Shown: positions 1 to 6,487 of the stretch, piece by piece
How the letters are laid out: each line of letters starts with the position of its first letter
How positions within the stretch are numbered: position 1 is the stretch's first letter
Source of the DNA: Oscillospiraceae bacterium
Lineage (GTDB): Bacteria; Bacillota; Clostridia; Oscillospirales; Ruminococcaceae
NCBI GenBank assembly: GCA_003512525.1
Contig: DOQG01000015.1
Coordinates: 1 to 13,964, forward strand
Direction: 5' to 3'
Length of the DNA stretch: 13,964 nucleotides
The notes under the pieces: model-generated
Seen by the model: only the letters and a program-made list of their open reading frames with translations
The model's database searches: none
Told to the model about the DNA's origin: nothing
Translations under genes and position numbers: made by a program

Positions 1-2
1 GA

Positions 3-158
3 ATAACCGCCCGACCTATCCGACACAATGCTCAAGTGCTGGATAGTAACGGCAAAATTTTTTACGCTTCTATTACTTCTTTATCGCACATCAGTAAAAA
101 GTCCCAGCTTAAAGCACAATCTCATCACTTCCATCTTGTGATGATTGATCGTGCTTAA
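3..158 (+). other. Possible C-terminal tail of an upstream gene (open frame from the window edge)
   Basis: Frame 3 is open from the left edge for 51 codons and ends at TAA 156-158. No start codon is needed because the frame enters from outside the window. The predicted peptide contains a plausible stretch, VLDSNGKIFYASI, but I recognise no family. A run of this length without a stop is not rare by chance, and the last 15 codons lie inside an imperfect inverted repeat, which argues against coding. It could equally be noncoding sequence. Confidence 0.18.
109..158. repeat. Imperfect inverted repeat, terminator-like hairpin
   Basis: Arms 109-128 and 138-158 pair as 7 bp (CTCATCAC side), then 3 bp after a 2-base bulge, then 6-8 bp after one mismatch, around a 9-base loop. 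It lies about 35 bases past the stop of the minus-strand gene that ends at 191. Read on the minus strand, a T5 run follows only some distance after the stem, so it is at best a weak terminator. It may instead be a 3' stabilising structure. Confidence 0.45.
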
Positions 159-190
159 ATGTCCCTTGAAATTCTCCTTAATATCCACGC

Positions 191-730
191 TTATCCTTCT
201 TTCGTTCTTTCGAGATACTTTCTGAAGTTATCGATATATCTTGTTTTAAAGCTGACGCTTGTTATTTCTTTGTATGGAATTTTGGTTTCTGCAAGCCATT
301 TTCCGTCTGCGTCAAACTCTCTCATCGTCAGTTTATTCTTCCCCGCTTTAATGATTATTCCTATATGGAATTTCCCCTCGTTTTCATTCTCGACTATTCC
401 CCATTCACCGCACTCTCTGAGCGAATTGAATATGCTCTGCCACGAGCTTATATCAATTTTGGGAGCCTTGATTTGCTCTGCAACCCCATTCAGTCTGTTT
501 ATCTCTTCACAGACATCATTCTTGATTTCCGCTTTTTTCAGTTCGTCAAGGTTGCGGATCGTATATCCGTTAAGCTCAAAGTCGTTTTCTTCCTGTCCGA
601 GGACAAATCTGTCGTTGAAATCATTGATATAATAATACCAATAGCTTTTGTCGTATTTGTAAAAGCACCTGCATATATGACCGTTTTCAACGCACTCCCT
701 CAGCAACGACATTTTCTTACTGCGTTTCAT
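191..730 (-). CDS. Unrecognised 179-aa protein with two SH3/Lsm-like repeats
   Basis: I do not recognise a named family. The start at 730 (MKRSKK) is chosen because GTGAGG sits 6-7 bases upstream. The frame stays open further upstream, but that extension would run through a terminator-like hairpin and a promoter. The protein has no signal peptide and no membrane segment, so it is probably cytoplasmic. It appears to be an internal duplication. Residues 10-17 (LRECVENG) match 104-111 (LRECGEWG), and each copy is followed by a predicted beta-rich stretch with a Gly turn and an I-x-x-I or L-x-x-L pattern, near residues 20-75 and 112-172. This would fit two small barrel domains. It lies downstream of the antiporter gene on the same strand, but a hairpin with a T run and a possible separate promoter intervene. 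The function is unknown. Confidence 0.72.
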   Translation of the reverse strand: MKRSKKMSLLRECVENGHICRCFYKYDKSYWYYYINDFNDRFVLGQEENDFELNGYTIRNLDELKKAEIKNDVCEEINRLNGVAEQIKAPKIDISSWQSIFNSLRECGEWGIVENENEGKFHIGIIIKAGKNKLTMREFDADGKWLAETKIPYKEITSVSFKTRYIDNFRKYLERTKEG

Positions 731-743
731 ATTTTTCCTCACT

Positions 744-777
744 AAAAAGCAACTGCCGCATATATAACACGGCAGTT
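744..777 (-). terminator. Hairpin plus T5: terminator of the antiporter gene or leader attenuator
   Basis: A perfect 8-bp stem, AACTGCCG (751-758) with CGGCAGTT (770-777), has an 11-base A/T-rich loop. On the minus strand it is followed after two bases by T5 (744-748). It sits about 90 bases past the antiporter stop and ends just before the ribosome site of the 179-aa gene. If the promoter at 804-832 is real, this hairpin lies in that gene's leader and could act as an attenuator. Confidence 0.6.
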
Positions 778-803
778 TCATATTTACAAAAGCCATCAGC
801 CTT

Positions 804-832
804 ATTCTATCACAGCCGACCTTTAATTTCAA
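804..832 (-). promoter_or_regulatory. Promoter for the 179-aa gene
   Basis: On the minus strand, TTGAAA (827-832) and TAGAAT (804-809) are separated by exactly 17 bases. The predicted start of transcription lies near 797, giving a leader of about 65-70 bases that contains the hairpin at 744-777 before the start codon at 730. Confidence 0.5.
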
Positions 833-865
833 GTCCGAAAGTCATTATCGTTGTTCCGTCAATTG

Positions 866-2569
866 TTACACGCTCACCTTCTCCCCATCTTTTTCATCGC
901 ATTCCTTATTCTCCGCCGCTTTATCCGGCTCGTTACCGCCGAGCTTATCCTTTTTCTTCTTTTCTTCTATATGCGACTGATCGCTTACAACAAGAATATC
1001 CCCTTGCTGAATAACAGTGTTACCGTTCGGTACGACCATATCCCCATTTCTCTTTATCATTATGATAAGAAGTGTAGTCGGCAGGTCAAGCTCCTTTATC
1101 GTCTTGCCCTTCCATAAATGCTTTGGACCTATCTCATACTCCTTGAGCAATATATTTCCGCTGTCCCTGTACGACGGAACACTGAGTATAACATCATCAC
1201 CCGCATTTATCACAGTATTGCCTTTAGGTACAATAGTGCTGTCACCGTGCTTAATCATGAGTACAAGAGAATTTTCAGGAAAATCTATCTCGCTTATCTT
1301 GTGACCGTTCCAGCTGTGTGTTTCGGATACGAATATACGCATCATATTGAACTGTGGAGTTTCGTCCTGATAGTCGTTGAACGTCTTTAATACACTGCTC
1401 TCGTTGTCGATAAGCTTAAGCCCCGTTGCAACCTTCGGCAGTAACGTTCCCTGGAATGCAACGGATATAAGGCAGACGCACACTACTATATTGAACAGGT
1501 TACTATCCGTGTACACATCGCTCACCGTAGCCATTATTGCGAAAACGATGGACGATGCACCTCTCAGACCCGACCACGCTATAAACAGCCTGTCAGCCCA
1601 TGTATATCCCTTTGAGCAAATCGCAAACACTGCAACAGGACGTGATATAAAGGTCATCACCGCAAATATCGCAAGCGCCGGCAGAATTATTCCGGGAAGC
1701 TGCGAAGGATTTGACAATAATCCCAGCAGGAAGAACAGCATTATCTGGCTCAGTCCCGTTATTCCGTCAAAAAAATGTACAAGCTGCGCCTTATTCTCGC
1801 CAATGTTGCTGTTACCGATGATGATACCGGCTATGTATACGCTGAGGTATCCGTTACCTCCGAGCAGTATCGGTGCGGAATATGCCGCAAATATCATCGC
1901 CATCATGAAAATTATGTCAAAGCTGTTTTTCGACAGCTTTACCTTTTTCATTACAAATACTGCGGCAAACCCCATTGCAAAGCCGAATGCCACGCCAAGG
2001 ACTATCTGTAGTACCGCAAGAAGACCAAGCTGTGAAATATCATCACCTGCCATTATCGCAAGCGCAATGACCGTCAGCATATAAGAAAACGGGTCGTTAG
2101 AACCGCTCTCGATTTCCAGCAGTGAAGCCAGACCGCCACGCAGGTTGAGTTGCTTTGAACGAAGTATCGAGAACACCGATGCCGCATCGGTAGATGAAAT
2201 AACCGCACCGATAAGAAAGCTCTCTTTTATATCAAATCCTATCAGAAAATGACAGCCTGCGGTAGTTATCAGCGCCGTTATTATCGTTCCCAGTGAAGAT
2301 AAAAGTCCCGCACGCAAAGCAACAGGCTTTGCCGCCTTCCAGTTGGCAGAAAAACCGCCGCAGAACATTATAAATATAAGGCATACCGTACACACCTGTT
2401 CACTTAGCTGATAATTATCAAACGGTATCTTCAGCAATCCGTCAGAACCGCATATCATACCGAGTGCCAGGAATATCAGCAGACTCGGAACTCCTATCTT
2501 CGTAGACAGCTTATTGCCGACGATGCAGACTATGATTATCACCGAAAAAAAGAGCATTACAAATTCCAT
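866..2569 (-). CDS. CPA1-family cation/proton antiporter with two C-terminal RCK_C (TrkA-C) domains
   Basis: Predicted inner-membrane exchanger of K+ or Na+ for protons, of the NhaP2/CvrA kind. Residues 1-385 are a run of hydrophobic helices typical of the Na+/H+ exchanger fold. They carry STDAAS (126-131) and the ion-site motif ESGSND (154-159), with N158-D159 as the expected transport pair, and SGLRGA (333-338) in a late helix. Two related cytosolic domains follow, about 405-465 and 477-532. Each has a W-x-G-K/H-x-I-x-E/K-L/I-D start and a V-P-x-G-N-T-V-I core, which is the RCK_C pattern used for ligand gating. The last 33 residues are a charged tail rich in Lys, Glu and Asp. The ATG at 2569 has AAGGAA about 10 bases upstream. 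The upstream terminator at 2618-2659 suggests its own transcript, but I see only a weak promoter. Ion preference cannot be read from the sequence. Confidence 0.9.
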   Translation of the reverse strand: MEFVMLFFSVIIIVCIVGNKLSTKIGVPSLLIFLALGMICGSDGLLKIPFDNYQLSEQVCTVCLIFIMFCGGFSANWKAAKPVALRAGLLSSLGTIITALITTAGCHFLIGFDIKESFLIGAVISSTDAASVFSILRSKQLNLRGGLASLLEIESGSNDPFSYMLTVIALAIMAGDDISQLGLLAVLQIVLGVAFGFAMGFAAVFVMKKVKLSKNSFDIIFMMAMIFAAYSAPILLGGNGYLSVYIAGIIIGNSNIGENKAQLVHFFDGITGLSQIMLFFLLGLLSNPSQLPGIILPALAIFAVMTFISRPVAVFAICSKGYTWADRLFIAWSGLRGASSIVFAIMATVSDVYTDSNLFNIVVCVCLISVAFQGTLLPKVATGLKLIDNESSVLKTFNDYQDETPQFNMMRIFVSETHSWNGHKISEIDFPENSLVLMIKHGDSTIVPKGNTVINAGDDVILSVPSYRDSGNILLKEYEIGPKHLWKGKTIKELDLPTTLLIIMIKRNGDMVVPNGNTVIQQGDILVVSDQSHIEEKKKKDKLGGNEPDKAAENKECDEKDGEKVSV

Positions 2570-2617
2570 CGTTCACCGTTCCTTCTGTTCAAATATTTTC
2601 TCTGTTTAACTGTTTTC

Positions 2618-2659
2618 AAAAAAAGCTGTCAACGTGATTTTAAAGTCCCCGTTGACAGC
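2618..2659 (-). terminator. Rho-independent terminator of the MATE/kinase operon
   Basis: A perfect 10-bp stem, GCTGTCAACG (2625-2634) with CGTTGACAGC (2650-2659), has a 15-base loop. On the minus strand it is followed directly by T7 (2618-2624). It lies about 50 bases past the stop of the cytidylate-kinase-like gene and separates that operon from the antiporter gene. Confidence 0.92.
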
Positions 2660-2706
2660 CGATTTTTTACTATTCTTAAAGGCGTCAGCCGCTGAATGCG
2701 ACGTCT

Positions 2707-3288
2707 TTATTTGCCTGCAAGCTTAGCGATTATTTCAGCCGCCTCATCAATACCGCAGGTCGCAGTATTGACGCACAGATCGTAGTTAAGGCTTTCACCC
2801 CAGTTACGCTCGGTGTAATACTTGTAGTGTCTGCGCCTTGCCTTATCCTTCTGTCGGATAACATTCAGCGCTTCTTCCTTGCTTATATTATCATGTTCAC
2901 AGATACGCTCACATCTGAAGTCGTCCGTAGAATGTACAAAAACATCAAATGTGCTGTACTGCTCCCTCAGCACATAGTCCGCACAGCGACCGACTATAAC
3001 GCACGGACCTTTATCGGCAAGCGCCTTTATGACCCTGCACTCAGCCGAGAAAAGCTGATCGGTCAGCGGCTGTGTATACATACCGTTTATCGCAAGATTA
3101 TAGAGAAAGCTTGTGGTAGTCGTCTGCTCCGCACGCTCTATGTATTTCGGGTCAAAACCGCTTTCCTTTGCAGTCACATCGATTATCGTCTTGTCATAAT
3201 ACGGAATTGAAAGCGCTTTTGCGACCTTTCTGCCTATCTCACTTCCTCCGCTTCCGTACTGTCTTGAAATTGTGATTATTCTTCCCAT
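2707..3288 (-). CDS. Cytidylate kinase-like family protein
   Basis: A 193-aa P-loop protein of the cytidylate-kinase-like family. The start at 3288 (MGRIITISRQYGSGG) is fixed by GGAGG 8 bases upstream; the open frame extends further only by running back into the MATE gene. Residues 3-19 form the first strand and a glycine-rich phosphate loop (RQYGSGGSEIG), which differs from a classical GKS/T Walker A, as is usual in this family. YYDKTIID (about 29-36) and VIVGRCADYVL (about 97-107) match the substrate-side and second-strand regions of the fold, and RQKDKARRRHY (about 145-155) is a basic lid-like segment. Family members are often annotated as CMP kinases, but many are separate from the essential Cmk and their substrate is untested. 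The gene begins 28 bases after the MATE stop, so the two are very likely cotranscribed. Confidence 0.85.
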   Translation of the reverse strand: MGRIITISRQYGSGGSEIGRKVAKALSIPYYDKTIIDVTAKESGFDPKYIERAEQTTTTSFLYNLAINGMYTQPLTDQLFSAECRVIKALADKGPCVIVGRCADYVLREQYSTFDVFVHSTDDFRCERICEHDNISKEEALNVIRQKDKARRRHYKYYTERNWGESLNYDLCVNTATCGIDEAAEIIAKLAGK

Positions 3289-3316
3289 AATCAGTTCCTC
3301 CGTTTGTGCTTTATTC

Positions 3317-4717
3317 TTATGCCTGCTGTACCTGTGCCGAAGATCCTTCACTACTGTCATACATCTTTGCTATGACTTTCTTATAGATCCTACGCATAAG
3401 GAGTATCGCAACAATAAGTCCTAACAGATCGCTTACCGGGAGCGACCACCATATACAGTCAACCCCTCCGACAATGCCGAACAGCCACGCAAAAGGCAGT
3501 GTCGGCACAATAAGCCTTACTATAAATACCATCATACTATAGAAACCGTTTCCGAGTGCCTGAAAGCCTGAGCTCAGTACTATCGAAACACCTGCGAGCG
3601 GGAACGATATACTGAATATCCTCAGCGCCGTTTCTCCGAGCCTTATCATATCATCGGTAGGTGCAAACAGACCCAGGAGCTGTACCGGTATCAGCTGGAA
3701 AAGCAACACGCCTATTATCATTATCACAACCGAGCATATAACTCCCAGCTTCAAAGTATCGGTGATACGTTTGGGTTTTCCTGCCCCGTAGTTATAGGCT
3801 ATGATAGGAACTATACCGTTGTTCATACCAAATACGGGCATATATACAAAGCTCTGCAGCTTGAAATATACTCCGAACACCGTAGCCGCCGCAGGCTCAT
3901 ATGCTTTCAGTATTATATTCATACCGAATGTCAGTACCGATACCAGCGCACTCATTATAATAGAGGGTATTCCAACGGCATATATCGTCTTTATCGTCCC
4001 GAAGCTCAGAATGAACCTTCTGAGCACAAGCCTTAATTCCTTGTTATGGAAATGATGCAGTAAAAATCCTACTGCCGCCGCTATTATCTGACCTGTTACA
4101 GTGGCGATCGCCGCGCCGGTAACGCCCATTGCAGGTATCCCAAGAAAGTCAACGCCGAATATGAATATCGGGTCAAGCACTATATTGATAACCGCACCGA
4201 GTATCTGCGACACCATCGAAAGTAACGTCTTTCCGGTCGCCTGTAGTATACGTTCGCCGTATATCTGGAAAAACAGTCCGAACGAGCCGCAGCATACTAT
4301 CGAAAGGTATTCAACACCATAATTTGCGATGACCTCAGAGTGTGTCTGTATCGAGAAGAATGCAGGCAGTGCCGTAAGTCCCACTATAAGGAATACCACG
4401 TAATTCAGCGCCGTAAGTATCAGCGAATGTGTAGCCGCAAGCCCTGCTTCGTATGGCTTTTTCTGCCCTAAATAGCGTGATACAAGTGCATTCATGCCGA
4501 CACCAAGTCCCGTCTGGAATGCGATCATCAGGCTCTGCATCGGGAACGCCATGCCCACAGCAGTCAGCGCATCGGGGTTTATCTGTGCCACAAATACGCT
4601 GTCAACAAGGTTATACATAGCCTGAATAAGCATCGATATAACTATCGGCAGCGACATTGTAACAAGTAGCTTGTTCACGGGCATTACGCCCATCTTATTT
4701 TCTTTTGTCTGTTCCAA
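3317..4717 (-). CDS. MATE family efflux transporter
   Basis: A 466-aa integral membrane exporter that probably couples Na+ or H+ entry to export of drugs or metabolites. It has about twelve hydrophobic helices in two similar halves, the usual size for the MATE family. Typical elements are PIVISMLIQAMYNLVDSVFVA (23-42), the VGMAFP segment (54-59) and the second-half MPVFGMNNGIVPIIAYNYGA region (about 293-312), which fits the MepA/DinF-like branch of Firmicutes. The frame opens at TTG 4717 with AAAGGAAAG about 13 bases upstream. An ATG eight codons later (4693) has no clear ribosome site, so TTG is preferred with moderate confidence. It is the first gene of a two-gene operon with the kinase-like gene. 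No adjacent regulator is present to hint at a substrate. Confidence 0.93.
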   Translation of the reverse strand: MEQTKENKMGVMPVNKLLVTMSLPIVISMLIQAMYNLVDSVFVAQINPDALTAVGMAFPMQSLMIAFQTGLGVGMNALVSRYLGQKKPYEAGLAATHSLILTALNYVVFLIVGLTALPAFFSIQTHSEVIANYGVEYLSIVCCGSFGLFFQIYGERILQATGKTLLSMVSQILGAVINIVLDPIFIFGVDFLGIPAMGVTGAAIATVTGQIIAAAVGFLLHHFHNKELRLVLRRFILSFGTIKTIYAVGIPSIIMSALVSVLTFGMNIILKAYEPAAATVFGVYFKLQSFVYMPVFGMNNGIVPIIAYNYGAGKPKRITDTLKLGVICSVVIMIIGVLLFQLIPVQLLGLFAPTDDMIRLGETALRIFSISFPLAGVSIVLSSGFQALGNGFYSMMVFIVRLIVPTLPFAWLFGIVGGVDCIWWSLPVSDLLGLIVAILLMRRIYKKVIAKMYDSSEGSSAQVQQA

Positions 4718-4763
4718 TTTTCTTTTCTTTCCTTTGTTCTTATTGCTTCTTTATTCTTAAATA

Positions 4764-4792
4764 AGTATAACATAATTTCTTGCATTTTGCAA
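4764..4792 (-). promoter_or_regulatory. Promoter of the MATE/kinase operon
   Basis: On the minus strand, TTGCAA (4787-4792) and TATACT (4764-4769) are spaced 17 bases apart, about 50 bases upstream of the TTG start at 4717. It is divergent from the promoter at 4815-4843. Confidence 0.72.
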
Positions 4793-4814
4793 GCTTGCCG
4801 ACAGCAAAATCTTA

Positions 4815-4843
4815 TTGACCGTACCGTCTTATTGTGATACAAT
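4815..4843 (+). promoter_or_regulatory. Promoter of the HAD phosphatase/acylphosphatase operon
   Basis: TTGACC (4815-4820) and TACAAT (4838-4843) are spaced 17 bases apart. The -10 box ends 33 bases before the ATG at 4877, giving a short leader with the ribosome site AAAGGAG. Confidence 0.8.
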
Positions 4844-4876
4844 AGCAATATATCTAAGCCAAGAAAGGAGAAGAAT

Positions 4877-5527
4877 ATGAACGATATAAAAGCCGTGCTG
4901 TTCGACCTTGACGGCACTCTGCTCGACTCAATGTATGTCTGGCAATATGTCGATGAGGAATTTTTACGCAAACGCAGCATCACTCCGCCCGATGATTACG
5001 GCAGACAGTGCAGTCACCGTTCGTTCTACGAAACCGCTATATATACAATAGAATTGTTCAACTTGCCGGAAACTCCCGAGCAGCTCATGCGGGAGTGGAC
5101 AGACCTTGCGATTAACGAATATCGATATAATGTAAAGCTAAAGCCCTACGCCCGCGAAACGGTTGAACTGGCAATTAAAAGCGGCTATAAGACCGCGGTA
5201 TGTACCTCCCAGACTCCCGAGCTTTATACCCCCGTACTCAAAAACACAGGACTGTGGGGAATGTTTGAAACTATAAGCTCTGCCGCCGTTTTCGGCAAAG
5301 GCAAACAATTCCCGGACATCTACCTCGACACCGCAAAAACGCTCGGCATACCGCCGGAAAATTGCATTATGCTTGACGACGTATCCGCTTCTCTTAAAGC
5401 CGCAAAGCAAGCAGGTATGATGACTATCGGCGTGATCGAGCCTATCAGCAGTCAGGATATGAAAGAAATGGAGCTTTACAGCGACAAGCTTGTGAAACAG
5501 CTTGATAAAGACATATTCACATTCTGA
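4877..5527 (+). CDS. HAD-superfamily hydrolase (beta-phosphoglucomutase/phosphatase-like)
   Basis: A 216-aa cytoplasmic HAD enzyme, probably a small-molecule phosphatase. Motif I is FDLDGT (9-14), with D10 the nucleophile and D12 the acid/base. Motif II is the Thr in AVCTSQ (T110). Motif III is the Lys in GKGKQFPD (K143). Motif IV is LDDVS (166-170). The helical cap between motifs I and II (about 16-85) places it in cap class C1, with beta-phosphoglucomutase and the phosphoglycolate phosphatase-like enzymes. All catalytic residues are present. AAAGGAG lies 8 bases before the ATG. It is followed 11 bases later by acylphosphatase, so both genes in the operon act on phosphorylated metabolites, which would fit metabolite repair. 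The actual substrate cannot be read from the sequence. Confidence 0.9.
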   Translation: MNDIKAVLFDLDGTLLDSMYVWQYVDEEFLRKRSITPPDDYGRQCSHRSFYETAIYTIELFNLPETPEQLMREWTDLAINEYRYNVKLKPYARETVELAIKSGYKTAVCTSQTPELYTPVLKNTGLWGMFETISSAAVFGKGKQFPDIYLDTAKTLGIPPENCIMLDDVSASLKAAKQAGMMTIGVIEPISSQDMKEMELYSDKLVKQLDKDIFTF

Positions 5528-5538
5528 CGGAGGCAAAA

Positions 5539-5826
5539 ATGAATACAAAGATAATCAGAAAGCACTTTTTCTTCAAAGGCAGAGTTCAGGGTGTAGGCTT
5601 CCGCTACAGAGCGCAGAATGCCGCCTCAATGTACGGCGTTACCGGTTGGGTAAAGAACCTGTATGACGGCTCTGTCGAGATGGAAGCACAGGGGCTTGAA
5701 GAGGATATCGACAAAGTTATCCTCACACTGCAGAACAGTCGCTATATAGTAATAGATGATATGTATGTTGCCGATCGACAGCCCGACCCTCACGAAACCT
5801 CCTTCCGCATAAAAGACGAATACTGA
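5539..5826 (+). CDS. acyP: Acylphosphatase
   Basis: A 95-aa enzyme that hydrolyses carboxyl-phosphate bonds such as those of acetyl phosphate, carbamoyl phosphate and 1,3-bisphosphoglycerate. The signature GRVQGVGFR (14-22) supplies the phosphate loop and the catalytic R22. TGWVKNLYDGSVE (35-47) supplies the catalytic N40. The length is normal for the single-domain ferredoxin-like fold. GGAGG lies 7 bases before the ATG, 11 bases past the HAD stop, so it is the second gene of that operon. I see no convincing terminator after it; an AATC/GATT pairing before the T6 near 5870 is too weak. Confidence 0.96.
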   Translation: MNTKIIRKHFFFKGRVQGVGFRYRAQNAASMYGVTGWVKNLYDGSVEMEAQGLEEDIDKVILTLQNSRYIVIDDMYVADRQPDPHETSFRIKDEY

Positions 5827-5918
5827 CAGAACCATCCCTCTCACTCCCCCCATTGAATCGTAGTTACTGATTTTTTCGGCTATTTATGTTTTGTGAGGGC
5901 AAGCAAGGCAAGGACAAC

Positions 5919-6050
5919 TTAAGCGTGTGTGTCCAAAGCTTTGCACATATGCAATGACAAGTATATTGATTCGAATAGCGAACCCGAGAAGTGCTGTCCT
6001 ATGAAAAGAACTATCGGTAGCCTACGATCGTATCTCACTTTTCGTTCCAT
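5919..6050 (-). CDS. Possible 43-aa small protein
   Basis: A short minus-strand frame starts at ATG 6050 with GTGAGG about 8 bases upstream and stops at TAA 5919. The peptide is basic at its N-terminus (MERKVRYDRR), then has a mildly hydrophobic stretch (LPIVLFIG), and ends with LHMCKALDTHA. It is the only frame in this intergenic region with a credible ribosome site. No family is recognised and no promoter is obvious, so it may be chance or a relic of a dispersed repeat. Confidence 0.25.
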   Translation of the reverse strand: MERKVRYDRRLPIVLFIGQHFSGSLFESIYLSLHMCKALDTHA

Positions 6051-6113
6051 TTCTGTGTCCTCACTTTCTTTTTTGTGTTTATTTTCTGACGATAGTCATC
6101 AAATTAAAGGGCC

Positions 6114-6175
6114 TTAGGGAAACGGAGTGTCCCTAACAAGCTGATGAACTGCGAACGAAGCGCGCCACGTTCATC
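6114..6175. repeat. Two adjacent inverted repeats, possible structured RNA
   Basis: The first hairpin is TTAGGGA (6114-6120) with TCCCTAA (6130-6136), loop 9. The second is GATGAAC (6143-6149) with GTTCATC (6169-6175), with an inner GCG/CGC pairing. An alternative pairing, GCGAACGA (6151-6158) with TCGTTGC (6174-6180), competes with the second stem. Neither is followed by a T run on either strand, so they are not ordinary terminators. Whether they form an RNA element is unproven. Confidence 0.35.
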
Positions 6176-6409
6176 GTTGCTTGCTACTCTGAAATCATTA
6201 TATCATTTTAGTCTTTCCCGATGTATTAACAAAGTGCGACGATTTATGTTAGCCGTTCGTTTTTACCTTATTTTCCCCCTCACCTTATATGCAAAAAATC
6301 AGCAAAACGCACCCTGTTTTTTGCAGAATTTACAGAATGTTCATAAGTATTTTTGTGAAATGTTGATATAGCAGTACAGACAAATTTTTCAAAACTCATC
6401 TTAAAAGTC

Positions 6410-6438
6410 TTGTAAGGCTTTCGATAATGTGGTATAAT
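6410..6438 (+). promoter_or_regulatory. Promoter of the restriction-modification module
   Basis: TTGTAA (6410-6415) and a perfect TATAAT (6433-6438) are spaced 17 bases apart. The -10 box lies about 50 bases before the ATG at 6488. I see no C-protein box or other obvious operator in the leader. Confidence 0.8.
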
Positions 6439-6487
6439 AAAAAAATATATTGACACTTGATTAAATAAAAATTTTGCGGAGGATAAC

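Larger units (their letters stand above)
5827..6409. other. Gene-poor stretch with possible structured elements
   Basis: About 580 bases hold no convincing protein gene. They contain one weak minus-strand 43-codon frame (5919-6050), two neighbouring inverted repeats (6114-6136 and 6143-6175), and A/T-rich sequence leading to the promoter at 6410. Two plus-strand frames here, about 62 and 75 codons, have no ribosome site and no recognisable content. I do not recognise any tRNA, known riboswitch or insertion-sequence remnant. Confidence 0.6.

Noticed and set aside
730..832. N-terminal extension of the 179-aa protein from a TTG, with a CYICGSC zinc-like motif
   Set aside because: The extension would be encoded by the promoter and a terminator-like hairpin. 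MKRSKK at 730 has a good ribosome site, and the CxxC is probably a chance product of the hairpin arm.
1377..2084. A 235-codon plus-strand frame opposite the antiporter gene
   Set aside because: It is an antisense shadow of a clear membrane transporter and has no ribosome site of its own.
2575..2622. Promoter for the antiporter (TTGAAA with ATATTT on the minus strand)
   Set aside because: The -35 is good and the spacing is 17, but the -10 is poor and the -35 overlaps the terminator T run; not strong enough to list.
5827..5880. Terminator after acylphosphatase
   Set aside because: The only pairing before the T6 is about 4 bp (AATC with GATT), too weak to support.
5929..6371. Two plus-strand frames of about 62 and 75 codons in the intergenic region
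   Set aside because: No ribosome sites, low-complexity Ser/Phe/Leu-rich products, no recognisable family; part of the first is antisense to the better 43-codon frame.
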